DNA of 64,000 nt, from assembly GCA_026419785.1 (NCBI GenBank), contig JAODTK010003555.1, positions 1 through 64,000 on the forward strand, given 5' to 3'. Origin of the DNA: Sclerodactyla briareus (Eukaryota; Echinodermata; Holothuroidea; Dendrochirotida; Sclerodactylidae). The notes under the pieces were generated by a model, which was not told the origin of the DNA, searched no databases, and saw only the letters and a program-made list of their open reading frames with translations. Position 1 is the stretch's first letter, and each line of letters begins with the position of its first letter. This document shows, one piece after another, positions 51,301 to 61,895 of this stretch. A program made the translations under genes and the position numbers.

Positions 51301-52816
51301 TGTTGTTGGCATTTTGCTCTCTTTCGACCTCTTTTGCTCCCTTTCGATCAAAGTTGGTTGCAACATAAATGAAGCGTTAATAGAACAGCCACTGATGGCG
51401 ACGAAGAAAGGCGGAGACTAGTGATTCATGAACCCCACTGTCTAGCTTTAAAACACCATGGAACGTCCTGTACAACAACCACCGTGGCCGAGCGATGTTT
51501 CATATCTGGTTCCCTGAACCCTAACCCTAATATAAAACACATTACAAAGAGATTGCCTCCTTTATCTGTGCTGAGGAAAATAATGTGGTTTTGTTTTCCT
51601 GGTGTTCCTGGGAGCACGTTGTAATGGAATGTTGTTGATAGTTTGTCAGGTCAATATGTTGCTGTAGTCTAGAGAAAGCCATTGGTGACTGTTTGGAGGA
51701 GATCCTCATTCCTCCTTGGGACCTAAAGTTCTTCACGGGTTGAGTGTTCGGCCTATACTCGAACAATGGTTTGGGGCATACATATTGTGGAGAGATCTCC
51801 CCCTCCACCCCCCCCCCCCCCCCCCCCCCCCGCCACAAAACTTCTGAATTTGTTATAGTAAGATTAGTATATTTATTAACATGAGGTCTGTTCCAGGAGA
51901 AATGTAAACTACATTCCCGCCCAGCAGTAATCACCCCAGAGGGAACATGATGAAAAGAGTGAAGTCACCAGATATTCCGGTTGGGGGTTAGAGGGTGACT
52001 GGGGGGGGACGAGGGGGGGGGGGGTAAGGAGTGGGGGGGGTTTATAGAGTGTTGGCGCAGGCCACTCCAGCCAACTCAGTGATCGTCACCTGCAGGGGCA
52101 GGAGTTCAAAAGAAGGCCTTTGCTTTTTGTTGTCCCGCCATTTATTTACGATGGCGGCACCTGGGGGGGGGGGGGGGGCCACTCAACTTTGTAAGGGCAT
52201 TTTGCCCCTCCTATTTGAAAACTGCTACTGATTTGAAAGGGGAGGTGGAAGAACATAAACAGATTAAACATGATGCTGATTATCTTTGTAACAGAAAAAA
52301 AAAAATAGTGACATTTGCGTAAAGGGCTATGTCTGACATTTATTTGATTTTTTTGCCCATCACAATTGTAGAGATAATCAATAGTAGGACATGAGGAAAA
52401 AACAGAGAAAATCAGAAAAGCATTTCATTTGCTTGTGAGAGCAGGCACAGACACAAAAAGTTGTTGGGAGAAGTAAGGGGTGGTATCTGGGATGTGGATG
52501 AAGTAGTCTCCTAAGCATTCCCATGCATTTTATAAAGGTATTAGATGCAACGTGGTAACATCGTCTGACGGGTGAGGAGCTTTCTCCGGGGGAGTTTTCC
52601 TCAGGTTTCCCTGTACATGTACTGGACACTACATTCTGGTTTGTACCTATTCTATGACACATGCAAGCTTGACACAGCAAGGTCGCTATTCATTACTTCA
52701 TAACGCTTCATGATCTGCTCTTATCATAACTCTCTAAGCCTGAGTGCATAATCCTATATCTATAGAGTTGTCTGTGTATGAGTGACCTAACATTCTCCAA
52801 TGTTATTCCTTTTCAG
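51301..52816. other. Scrib intron with homopolymer tracts
   Basis: 24-base C run at 51808-51831; G-rich stretches at 51999-52042 and 52161-52176. No gene seen. Confidence 0.5.
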
Positions 52817-53000
52817 CTCGGCAAGTGCACCAGGCCGGGTTCTTCGATACGAGGACAACGGTGTGTTGTGACAAGGCTTCCCCCAGAGCTAGGGCTGCTG
52901 CTGGACCTTCATGTCCTTGATGGTGCGGGAACAGACTCGACTGGATCCCCATACGTCTCAAATTGCTAATCTCAAGCTCTCGGGCTCGCATGAGAATCAG
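52817..53000 (+). CDS. scrib: Scribble exon E (last LRRs)
   Basis: Acceptor ttccttttcag ends at 52816 and donor gtaaag starts at 53001. It reads LGKCTR, GVLS, then RLPPELG, LHVLD, AGNRLDWIP, then L-N-L-K-A-L and AENQ after frame correction. Human Scribble has VALSVLSLRDNRLAVLPPELA, LHVLDVAGNRLQSLP and NLKALWLAENQ. The exon closes the LRR solenoid, and ENQ continues as AQP in exon F. Four or so indels. Its last ~71 bases (52930-53000) are the source-like unit of the minisatellite that starts immediately downstream. Confidence 0.9.
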
Positions 53001-54945
53001 GTAAAGAACTGAATAAGTTGTAGTTGCTTCCATGAGACACTTCTTGATGTGTTTGCAGGAACAGACTTGACTGGATCCCATACAACCTCCAATTTGTAAT
53101 CTCGAGGCCCCTGCTATCAGCGAATCAGACAGAATTGAATCAGTTTGTAGTGCTTCCATGATGCAAATCCTTGATGTATGGCGGGACGAATTGAAATGGA
53201 CTGGAGGATCAGCCTTAGTCTGGATTCCAATAATTGTTTGACAAATGTAAATCCCCAGTTGTATGGGCAGGATCAGACTTGAATGGATCCCAATGTTGTT
53301 CTAGAATTGTAACCTTGAGTCGTGTATGGAGGGAAAACCAGCACTTGACGGATCCCAATGTGTCTAAATTCGTTGTGACTCAGTCTTGGTATGGGAGGAG
53401 CAACAGATCAGACTTGAACGGAACCCAGTAGGGAGGTTCTAAAATTGTAACCTCCAGTCTTGTGTTCTGGAGGTCAGATTGATGGGATCCTGATGTCGTT
53501 CTTATGTATCCAGGAACAGACTGATTGGATCTCCCAATATTGTTCTAAAACTGTAACCCCCCAGTCTTGGGTGGAGGATCACACTGAAGGGATTCCAAAT
53601 TATTGTTTCTAAAAAATGTAACCCCCAGTCGTGACTGGAGGATCACCACTTTTGACTGGAGCCCAATTGTTTTCTCAAAATTGTATCCCCCAGTATGTAT
53701 GGAGGGGATCAGACTGTGACTGTTTCCAAAATGTGTTCTAAAATTGTAACCTCCAGGCGTGTATGGAGGATCAGACTTGACTGGATCCCAATGTTGTTCT
53801 AGAATTGTAACATTGAAGTCTTATATGGAGGAAACAGACTTGACTGGATCCCAATGTTGTTCTAAAATTGTTGTGACTGACTCCCAGTCTTGTATGCGAG
53901 GATAGACTTGAGGATCCCAGATGTTTAAAATTGAACCTCCAAGTCTTGTGTGGAGGATCAGACTTGATGGGATCCTGATGGCGTTCTTGTATGCAGGAAC
54001 AGACTTGATGGATCCTCCCAATATGGTTTCTAAAACTGTAACCCCAGTCTTGGGTGGAGGATCACATGACTGGATTCCAAATTGTTCTAAAATGTAACCC
54101 CCCAGTCTGGATGGAGGATCACACTTGACTGGATACCAATATGGTTCTAAAAATGTATCCCCCAGTGGTATGGAGGAGCAGACTGACTGGATCCCAATTT
54201 GTCTAAAATTTTTGTAACCTCCGTCTTGTATGAGGATCAGACTTGGACTGGATCCCAGTTATTGTTCTAAAATGTAACCTACAGTCTAGTGTGGAGGATC
54301 GGACTTGGACTGGATCCCGATGTTGTTTTAAAAATGTAACCTCCTGTCTTGTGTGGAGGATCAAACTTGACTGGATCCCAGTAGGGTCTAAATTGTCAAC
54401 CTCCAGTCTCGCGTGGAGGATCGGACTTGACTGGATCCCGATGTTGTTTTAAAATTGTAACCTCCAGTCTTGCGTGGAGGATCAGACTGACACTGGATCC
54501 CGATGTTGTTCTAAAATTGTAACCTCCAGTCTTGCGTGGAGGATCGGACTTGATCTGATCCCGATGTTGTTGTAAAATGAACATCCAGTCTTGTGTGGAG
54601 GATCAAACTTGACTGGATCCCCGTATTGTTCTAAAATGGTAAACTCGCAGTCTCGCGTGGAGGATCGCGACTTGACTGGATCCCGATGTTGTTTTAAAAT
54701 TGTAACCTCCGTCTGTGTTGGAGATAGACTTGACTGGATCCAGTATTGTTCTAACAATGTAACCTCAGTCTCGCGTGGAGGATTCGGACTGACGGATCCC
54801 GAGTGGTTCTTGTATGCAGGAAAAGACTTTGATTGGATCCCAATAGGGTTCTAAATTTGTAAACCTCTCTGTTCTTGTATGCAGGATCAAACAAGACTCA
54901 TGGATATCATATATTGCTCTGAATTTGTTAACATTCTGGCTTCTC
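53001..54945 (+). repeat. ~61-bp minisatellite derived from exon E 3' end
   Basis: About 30 units. Consensus words: ggatcagacttgactggatc, ccaatgttgttctaaaattg, taacctccagtcttgtgtgga. Each aligns with the exon E tail (aacagactcgactggatccc near 52930, then caaattgctaatctcaag and gagaatcag at 52980-53000). The first duplicate (53061-53130) has a 131-bp period and still carries intron flank (gttgtagt(t)gcttccatga) on both copies; later units are shorter. A BamHI site GGATCC recurs in most units. The TTC-TAA reading and ~61-bp period make it noncoding. It fills the first 2 kb of the E-F intron. Confidence 0.9.
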
Positions 54946-55157
54946 AGAAAACCAAGTATTGAACTGAATTCAATATTTGATTATTATAGGCGGACCTCCC
55001 TGCCAAAGTGTATTGTTGTTATATATAATATGCCCCTGTGCGGTCTTCCCCAGAGCAGATGTCACCCTGGTGATGGACGACATGTAATAGCACACTTAAT
55101 TATATATCGAGTTGTCTCAATTTACAGTATATTTGGCCGCTTGGGGGGTTGTTAGAA
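54946..55157. other. Scrib intron spacer
   Basis: Unique-looking sequence between minisatellite and MITE. Confidence 0.4.
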
Positions 55158-55583
55158 TAAAGGCCGGGCACACTATAACGATTTCTTTCTGCCTACACGA
55201 TCTTTTTAGATTTCAGGCTGAACCGAGGAGAGGGTCTGGCTGGTGGGAAAAGTTGTCATGAATAATGTACATTATCAAATACCTTCTCAAGATCGAAAGT
55301 TTCGAAAAAAAACCCATTCCTAAATGACGTCATATAACGAAAAAATGGTAAGAGTCGTACGATAAATCGTTGAGCTCAAACGATAAATAGGAAATAGGTG
55401 ATTATCCAAAAACGCACGGAAGGGCTTTTTCCACATTGTAATGGTTTGGCAAATAGCGAAACAAGTCCTCCATCCATGCGCAGGGTGTTCCAGCGCATAT
55501 TTAAAGGCCCGGGTTATTAATCGGCTGAACCAAAATTGGATCGTTGAACGACACGATATCGTTATAGTGTGACCGGCCCTTAA
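55158..55583. mobile_element. MITE with TIRs and TAA duplication
   Basis: A 420-bp element (55161-55580). Its left end aggccgggcacactataacg and the reverse complement of its right end agggccggtcacactataac match over about 22 bases with one indel and one mismatch. TAA at 55158-55160 and 55581-55583 forms the target-site duplication. No coding capacity. A 3-bp TWA-type duplication and GGGCC-starting TIR suggest a PIF/Harbinger-type non-autonomous element (inference). Confidence 0.8.
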
Positions 55584-56359
55584 GCATGCCGTACCATTGT
55601 CATGTTATAGAGGCTAACAAGAGGGGAGACACTGCAATATGTCTTATGACACAAAAATGTGTTGTATGTGTCAATAATTGTTGCCCTTAATTACATACAT
55701 GGACCGGCCATGTGCTGGCAGTCATGTAATATTTTTGTTCACTGAAATGATGAATAAAGAATGAAGAATGAAGTTTACCCACTGACATGATATCGCCACA
55801 TTTGAATCAACAGCATGCTGTTGATCACAATCTCACTGCGATGTTGAAGGGGTTTTAATGATCCAGAGTTCGTGCAATCTTGACAAAGTTTGTAAAATGG
55901 CATGAATTATGCGCAAAATGAAATGTCTCCCGATAATGCAAAGCTACAGACGGCTTTGAGAGAGTGAGAATTAGATTAGTCCTCACTCTCCCATCAGTGT
56001 CCTACCCTTTGCACTACTGGGATTGCAGAGCTAGCTCCACATAATGTTTCAAGGAGCACCAAATTGCTTTACAGCCTGTCAGCATAGTGATGGCAAGGGG
56101 AGGGGGGGGGGGGGCAGGAGGGGTTCTTATGCAAGTTGCCAGAGGCAAGCTCCCGACGAAGATGACAGAGGCCCTGCTGAGCCCTTGCTGACTATATCTG
56201 AGACTGGAAATCGACCATTTCTGCTTAATTTCTCAGCCTCAAGGACGTCTGCAGACAGTGGAGCTGCCATAAACAGTGAAGTGGATTGAATCCTTTGATA
56301 AGACTCTAAAGATGTACTGTTCACCTATCAAGGATTTTTGTACCTTTTCGCTCTTGCAG
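55584..56359. other. Scrib intron
   Basis: G-rich tract at about 56098-56120. The 81-codon open frame across it shows no LAP similarity. Ends in acceptor ttttcgctcttgcag. Confidence 0.45.
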
Positions 56360-56469
56360 GCACAGCCAACTGATAAATTTTCCAGACTGAGGAATTGGCC
56401 CCCCGAACCTCAAGGTTCTATTAGTACCTGTTTCCTGCGAACCCACAGCGAGGGCCTACTGAGAGGAGG
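56360..56469 (+). CDS. scrib: Scribble exon F (start of LAP-specific domain)
   Basis: Begins GCA-CAG-CCA (AQP) after acceptor cttgcag ending 56359, directly continuing ENQ of exon E as in human LAENQAQPMLRFQTED. Across frame shifts it reads K-F, FQTEE-like, then V-L and T-C-F-L, matching KVLTCYLLPQQ. The 3' boundary is uncertain: a weak donor ggtgga at 56470 was chosen, and the coding match fades after about 56450. About four indels in 90 bases. This linker after the LRRs is the LAP-specific domain shared by Scribble, Erbin, LRRC7 and LANO. Confidence 0.7.
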
Positions 56470-56954
56470 GTGGAGTGTCTGGTTTAACCCTGTCAAAAGA
56501 AAATTAGGATAATTGGAGAATTGGTGTGTTATTCAACTCAAGAGTGAGTGTCATTGGCTAACTCTGGCTTTTTTTTTCAAAAAACTTCATTGGGTAATTG
56601 TAACAAAATTGGGAAAATCGTGTGTCCATCACCTACTGGTGAAGTATGCGTAAGCATCATGGGTTAACCTTGAAAAACTAGGGTTTTCCTGCCTGGAGTA
56701 ACTTCATCAAGTGTGAGTGTTCTTGGGTGCAACAGAATTTAAAGGGAAGTATGTGAAAACATGTTAATCCGTCCCGTCTATCAAATTTCATCTAGTGCAG
56801 GGGAGGAGGGTGGGGGGGTGGGGGGAGAACGGGGAAGATCCTCTGCTACTTTAAACCATGGAAGTCCTAGGCGTTGTACCACGTATGTTACTGTTTGTTC
56901 TCCATGCTGTTCAGTCAATGCTATGAACTCCCTGCCCAACTTTCCTCCCAACAG

Positions 56955-57063
56955 AGAATCGATACGCGGCAGCACAACCACAAGACGAACCCACAACCTG
57001 GAGTCGGGTCGTGAGCGGGAGATCAGGTTTGCCCTCGATACGGTGGACCATGTGAAAGAAAAC
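56955..57063 (+). CDS. scrib: Probable Scribble exon G (LRR-PDZ linker)
   Basis: Acceptor ctttcctcccaacag ends at 56954 and a strong donor gtgagt starts at 57064. One frame is open throughout: SIRGSTTTRRTHN, then ESGREREIRFALDTVDHVKE. The charged, low-complexity composition and REREIRF pattern fit the divergent linker between LRRs and the first PDZ domain of LAP proteins, and its position between exons F and H is right. There is no strongly conserved motif, so assignment rests on splice sites, open frame and context. It would be the only scrib exon here without a frameshift. Confidence 0.5.
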
Positions 57064-57599
57064 GTGAGTAGCCCTAATAAAGATTGGGTTCATTGATAGC
57101 TCCAGCTCAAAACCTTTGTTGGCGAGTTTGGAGCTCCATTGGAAGCCCAGGACTTTCCCGCAGTAACGTTTGGACCAGCCATGTCCCTGAAATGTACGAC
57201 TCCACGCCACCCATGTGTTAAGTGGGACCTCGTGAGGTTACTTGTGACGAGTTATCGAAGCGCCGTATGGTTGGCTGCTTGATATTGGGAATTTCCCCAC
57301 GGGAGACACGATGAGTGACGTACTGAAATGGTGCGTCGGGGGAGACAAGCAAGAGGTTCGTGCTGTATGGTACGGGTGCGAAAGTCACTAATGATCAGGA
57401 GTAATATCTGTAAAGTCTTTGAGCAGTCTTCGACTTGAAAGCGCTACAATACGAACAGATTTATTATTGACAGGGAAGTGATCAGTGGCGTAGCGGTTTA
57501 CACGGTATCAAATTTGTCTGGAATGGAAAGTCATTGCTTTGCTTCGATTGTTCTATCGAACATCTGCACAGCGTTCCTGCCTATCCTCGATTGAAAGCA
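57064..57599. other. Scrib intron
   Basis: No recognisable gene or repeat. Confidence 0.4.
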
Positions 57600-59150
57600 A
57601 GGACAAGTTTTTTAATATTTTGGTGATTGAATATTTACATCATTACTATTATCAACCATTTATATCGCGCCAGGGATACCTTCACAATCTATCAATAGTG
57701 TCTGTACGTATTCAAATGGTTTGAAACCTGAAACTCAATCTAACTAAATGCTTGAATCGGAAAAATTTGCCAAAAGAATAAATCTCTTCCATACTTTAAG
57801 GATACTTTCCTGGGAGGAATGTAATATTACTTAGTCACTTTTAAATAATTCATTCTTGCCTTCTATTTCAAATGGGCAAATTACAATTGGCTCCCTTATG
57901 TGGTGGGCATGACGATAGGTATAACATTGTAACCATCTACGTGCTAATTTCCTGCTTTCTACCTGCCCCTATAGTTTGTTCTTGTTTTATATGCATATAA
58001 TGCTTCAAGCGATGCTCCTGTAGTGCCAGGACATGCAAGAGCAGCATGCTTGACTTGCACCAACAACGAACAACATTTCCAGTCATTCTTGTACAATTCC
58101 GACTCGAATTACAAACCAACAATTTCTACTGGAAACTATGCGAGTCTTTGTCTATAGTGGTTTGTGCAATTGCAGTCTTACTTCCCAAGGATGATTTATG
58201 GGTGGAGGTCGTTCCAACACAAGTTTAATCATGGGGCCCTTGTCATCAATTTTCATCTACGGCAGGAGCATTATTGGTACGTTTTACTGTTAGGCTTTTA
58301 TTACCGGGATTATGATAAAGCCTTTCTGCAACTCGTAACACCATTATCGGATATTACAATTCTCTAACAAAATGGATGGGAAAAGGGGGGATCTATGTCC
58401 TGAAGTTGTAATTGATATCCTCATTCAGATTAAAGGAAAACACACTGTCAGTGTGGGTGTAATTGGGCCATCCAACAATCCAATAATTCTTTCCATCAGT
58501 GATCATCTCTTCTATCCTCTTCTTCTAACTTCCAAGATAATGTAGAAAATCTGTCTGATGCGATAAAAGTTTGTTTCAATAAAACAGGTGAACACGGTGT
58601 GGAATGGGTTGATCAGATTAACGTTTTGTTTACTGGTTGGCTTCGCTATGATTACCTGGTGATAACTTGCCCTGTGGGTTTGAGCGGTAAAATGATATCC
58701 CAGCAGAAGGCACGTTTATCACAGATAACCTGGATCAGCACCCTATCTCCTTTATTGTGAAATTTTTTTCGGTGCAGGCGGGCCGCATGCCAATGTGTGC
58801 ATAATTGAATAATCTGTGTATTGTTTCAGTTTTGCCTTCACATCTAGCCAATAGCCTGAAGAACTGGCAACAGCGTGAGGCACCTCTACTATCTCCATGC
58901 AAGGGAGAGTCATTGCACTGAGCTGAACGAAAAACAAACACCCTTGGCGATAGAATGACCACTTCTGATGACTTTCGACTGACGAATCACGATAAGTACA
59001 CACGTATGTGTGTAAGGCCCACCGTCATTCTTCTCCGAGAACCAGAACCCCTCTCGAAACTGACTGAGAATGACTCGACTCTCAGCCGTTGGTGACTGAC
59101 AATAATGGTACAATGACTCACTGTGAGTCACCTCAGCAAGCAAGCAAGTT
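57600..59150. repeat. 1.5-kb tandem duplication, copy 1
   Basis: Matches 59150-60650 in order and orientation: cattactattatcaa (57641 / 59179), 'ggcaaaattacaa' (57873 / 59418), 'ctatttatgggtg..gtcgttccacacaag' (58190 / 59715), 'gcaccctatc..ttttttcggtgcagg' (58738 / 60237), 'acacgtatgtgtgta' (58998 / 60500) and 'tgactgagaatgac' (59061 / 60559). Offset 1498-1538 bp. Near its start it holds a minus-strand LINE-type 3' end (GCGC(T)ATATAAATG and ATT-rich tail). Confidence 0.8.
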
Positions 59151-60650
59151 TTTGAATATTTAGTGAATTGAATATTATCATTACTATTATCAAACATTTA
59201 TATAGCGCCAGGGATACTTCACAATGTAATCCAAAGTGTGCTGTACAGTAATCAAATGGTCTGAAAACTGAAACTTCAATACTACTAAAATGCTCGAATA
59301 GGGAAAAGATTGCCAAACGAATAAATCCTATTCAGACATTTAAGATAATTTCTGGGGAGAATGAATATTACTTAGTCAACTTTTAAATAATTTCATTCTG
59401 CTTCCTTTGTTCAAATGGGCAAAATTACAATGGCTCCCCTCATGTGGTGGTCATGACAATAGGTATAACATTGTAGCCATCTACAGTGAATAATTTCCTG
59501 CTTTCTACCCTGCCTATTTCGTTCTTGTTTTATGCACATGATGCATCTGAGCGTATGCCAGGCATTGCAAGCATGCTTGACTTGGCCAACAGACGGACAT
59601 TATTTCCAGTCCATCTTGTCCAATTCTGACTCGACATTACAACATTTCAATGGGAAATATGCGAGCCTTTGTCTATTGTGGTTTGTGTAGTCGCAGTCTT
59701 ACTTCCCAATGATGATTTATGGGTGAAGTCGTTCCACACAAGTTAATCCAGGGGCCGTTTGTCATCAATTTTCATCTTCTGGCAGGTAGCGTTATTGGTA
59801 CGTTTACATGTTGGAGGCTCGTATGACCGGGAATTGATGCTAGAGCCTTTCTGATAACTCGTAACACAATTATTCTGATATAACAAGTCTACATAAATGA
59901 AGGGAAAAGGGGGATATAATGTCTTGATAGTTGTAATGGATACCCTCATTCAGATTAGAGGAAAACATGGCAAGTGTGGGTGTATTGCCATCCAACAATC
60001 CAATAATTCTTCAATCAGTGATAATCCTCTTCTTCTAACTTCCAAGATAATGGTAGAAAATCTGTCTGATGCGATGAAAGTTTGTTTCATTAAAAACAGG
60101 TGAACAAGGTGTGAAAGAGGGTTGATCAGATTACGTTTTGTTTATTGGGGGCTTCGCTTATGATTACTGGTGATACTTGCCCTGTGGTCGAGCAGTAAGT
60201 GACCAGGACAGGCACGTTATCAGATAACCTGGATCAGCACCCTATCCCTGTAATTGGAAATTTTTTCGGTGCAGGCGGGCGCATGGCCAATGTGTGCATA
60301 ATGAATGATCTGTGCATGTTCAGTTCTGCCTTTGACATCTAACCAATAACCTGAAGAACTGGGAACAGTGTGAGACACCTCTACTATCCCAGGCAAGAGG
60401 AGAGTCATTGCCACTGGAGCTGGACAAACAAAAAAAGCCCATTGGCGATAGGATGACCACTTCTTGATGACCTTTACGACTGCCGAATCAAGATAAGTAA
60501 CACACGTATGTGTGTAGCCCACCGTCATTCTCTAGAGAAACCAGACCATACTCGAAACTGACTGAGAATGACTTAACTCTCAGCCATTAGTGACTGACAA
60601 TAATGGTACAATGACCCACTGTGAGTCACCTCGGCAATTGCCTACTACCT
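59151..60650. repeat. 1.5-kb tandem duplication, copy 2
   Basis: Second copy of the 57600-59150 unit. The minus-strand LINE-like tail at 59179-59260 is better preserved here (ggcgctatataaatgtttg on the minus strand). Both strands carry short open segments in both copies (for example ENLSDAMKVCF on the + strand near 58550 and 60057), but no known domain could be named. Divergence between copies looks like a few percent plus many indels. Confidence 0.8.
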
Positions 60651-60770
60651 GTGGGTCACCTTGACAATGCCTTACAATGACCCACATGTAAGTCATATTG
60701 ATGATTGCCTTGCAATAACTCACATGTGAGTCACCCTGACAGTTGACACACAAGACTCACATTGGATGTC
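60595..60770 (+). repeat. Cluster of palindromic TGACTCA/TGAGTCA units
   Basis: About four units of 40-50 bp of the form 'aatgacccacatgtgagtcacc..ttgacaattgcctt'. Each has an imperfect palindrome around cacatgtg or cactgtg. Exact TGAGTCA occurs at 60622-60628 and 60727-60733. A single related unit (tgactcactgtgagtca, 59114-59130) ends copy 1 of the duplication. Confidence 0.6.
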
Positions 60771-61895
60771 CTGTTTTGGGTCAAGTAAAAATAAAAACAT
60801 GTTTAACGTCAGGCTTTTCGAAAGTGAGGAGGAGGCGGCACACCCTTGGCTTTTTTTTTTGGGGGGGGGGCGACCCGAGCATTGCTTATCAAGATGTTTC
60901 TATACCAGATGGATGTCCAATGTAACTCTAACTAATAGCCATTCAGACCAGAAATGGCATGATAACCATTTCTAGGTAAAATGCAACATGAGAAAGACCA
61001 CAGGCTTGAAAAGAGGAAAAGAAGTGGGTCGAAGCAGGGTTTTGTCACTTGACTTTCTCAGCTCTAGGAGAAGGCCGCCTTACCATTCCTTTTATTTATG
61101 GTTCTACATGGTAAAACATGCTACAAATTGTTCCTTCGAGAGCAACTAATTCCATGGAGTTAGACTTTCAAAATATTCTTCAAATAAAGTTATGGCCTGA
61201 ATGAGGAAAAAAAAAGAACATTTCAGAATCCTCCAAAAAAGGAGGTGGCGGGGGACGCTAAAAATGAAATTATTTTTATTTTGCCTTAATTGATTCGAAC
61301 CACAATTTAAATAATGATTTTTTGTACATCAACGACCTTAAGCTGTGTCTTCCCATGTTAGTCAAATTGAATCATAAATCCATATACCATCTGGTTGCAG
61401 GTAATTCTGATTTGTATTTTGACACCTCTCCTGGGGTGAAAATAACGAAGGGTTCCACATTTCAGATCTCGGAAGTATTGACAGCATCAAGGTTCTGCAC
61501 TGCACATACTCAACGCACTGTAATGATTTTGCGAGACAGGAATTATAGTCCATGTTTACTTATTCAACTTAACCCCAGGTTGGACCTACACCCACCCCAA
61601 TGCCTATTTCAGTGTTGCATGTGTGTGCAAACATGTACTCTGCTCAGGTGATCAAAAATTTCTTGTTATCCTAGAATAGATATGCACAATTCTGCTGCCG
61701 CTGCGTATCTGATAATTGGATGCTACCTTTTAAGTAATACTATCTGAATGTGCAATGTTTTGGCAATATTCCAGCTTCTCCTCCGTCGCCATGCTGAAAG
61801 TTGAAAAATGGAATCGAAGAACCGTAGCATTCCTAAGAGTTTTGAGAAATTGACATAATTAAAGTTTGTTCATTACTGATTTGGTTCACTTTCAG
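60771..61895. other. Scrib intron, possible RT relic
   Basis: G run at 60860-60869. At 61322-61435 the + strand reads MYINDLKLCLP and, after a gap, A-G-N-SDLYFD. This loosely resembles the YINDL and YADD regions of LINE reverse transcriptase. It is too short and diverged to call. The 61566-61605 string matches 7440-7485. Confidence 0.3.

Noticed and set aside
40123-54945. CRISPR-like arrays (regular direct repeats)
   Set aside because: Eukaryotic context, no unique spacers between repeats and no cas genes; these are minisatellites.
56044-56289. 81-codon open frame as an extra scrib exon
   Set aside because: Exon E joins exon F directly (ENQ|AQP), so nothing is missing between them; no LAP similarity.
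58040-58620. Coding-like open segments in the 1.5-kb duplication (e.g. ENLSDAMKVCF)
   Set aside because: No recognisable domain, frame not maintained in either copy; function cannot be supported.
61322-61435. YINDL...SDLYFD resembling LINE reverse transcriptase motifs
   Set aside because: Too short, no surrounding RT motifs such as GVPQGS; kept only as a note in the intron entry.
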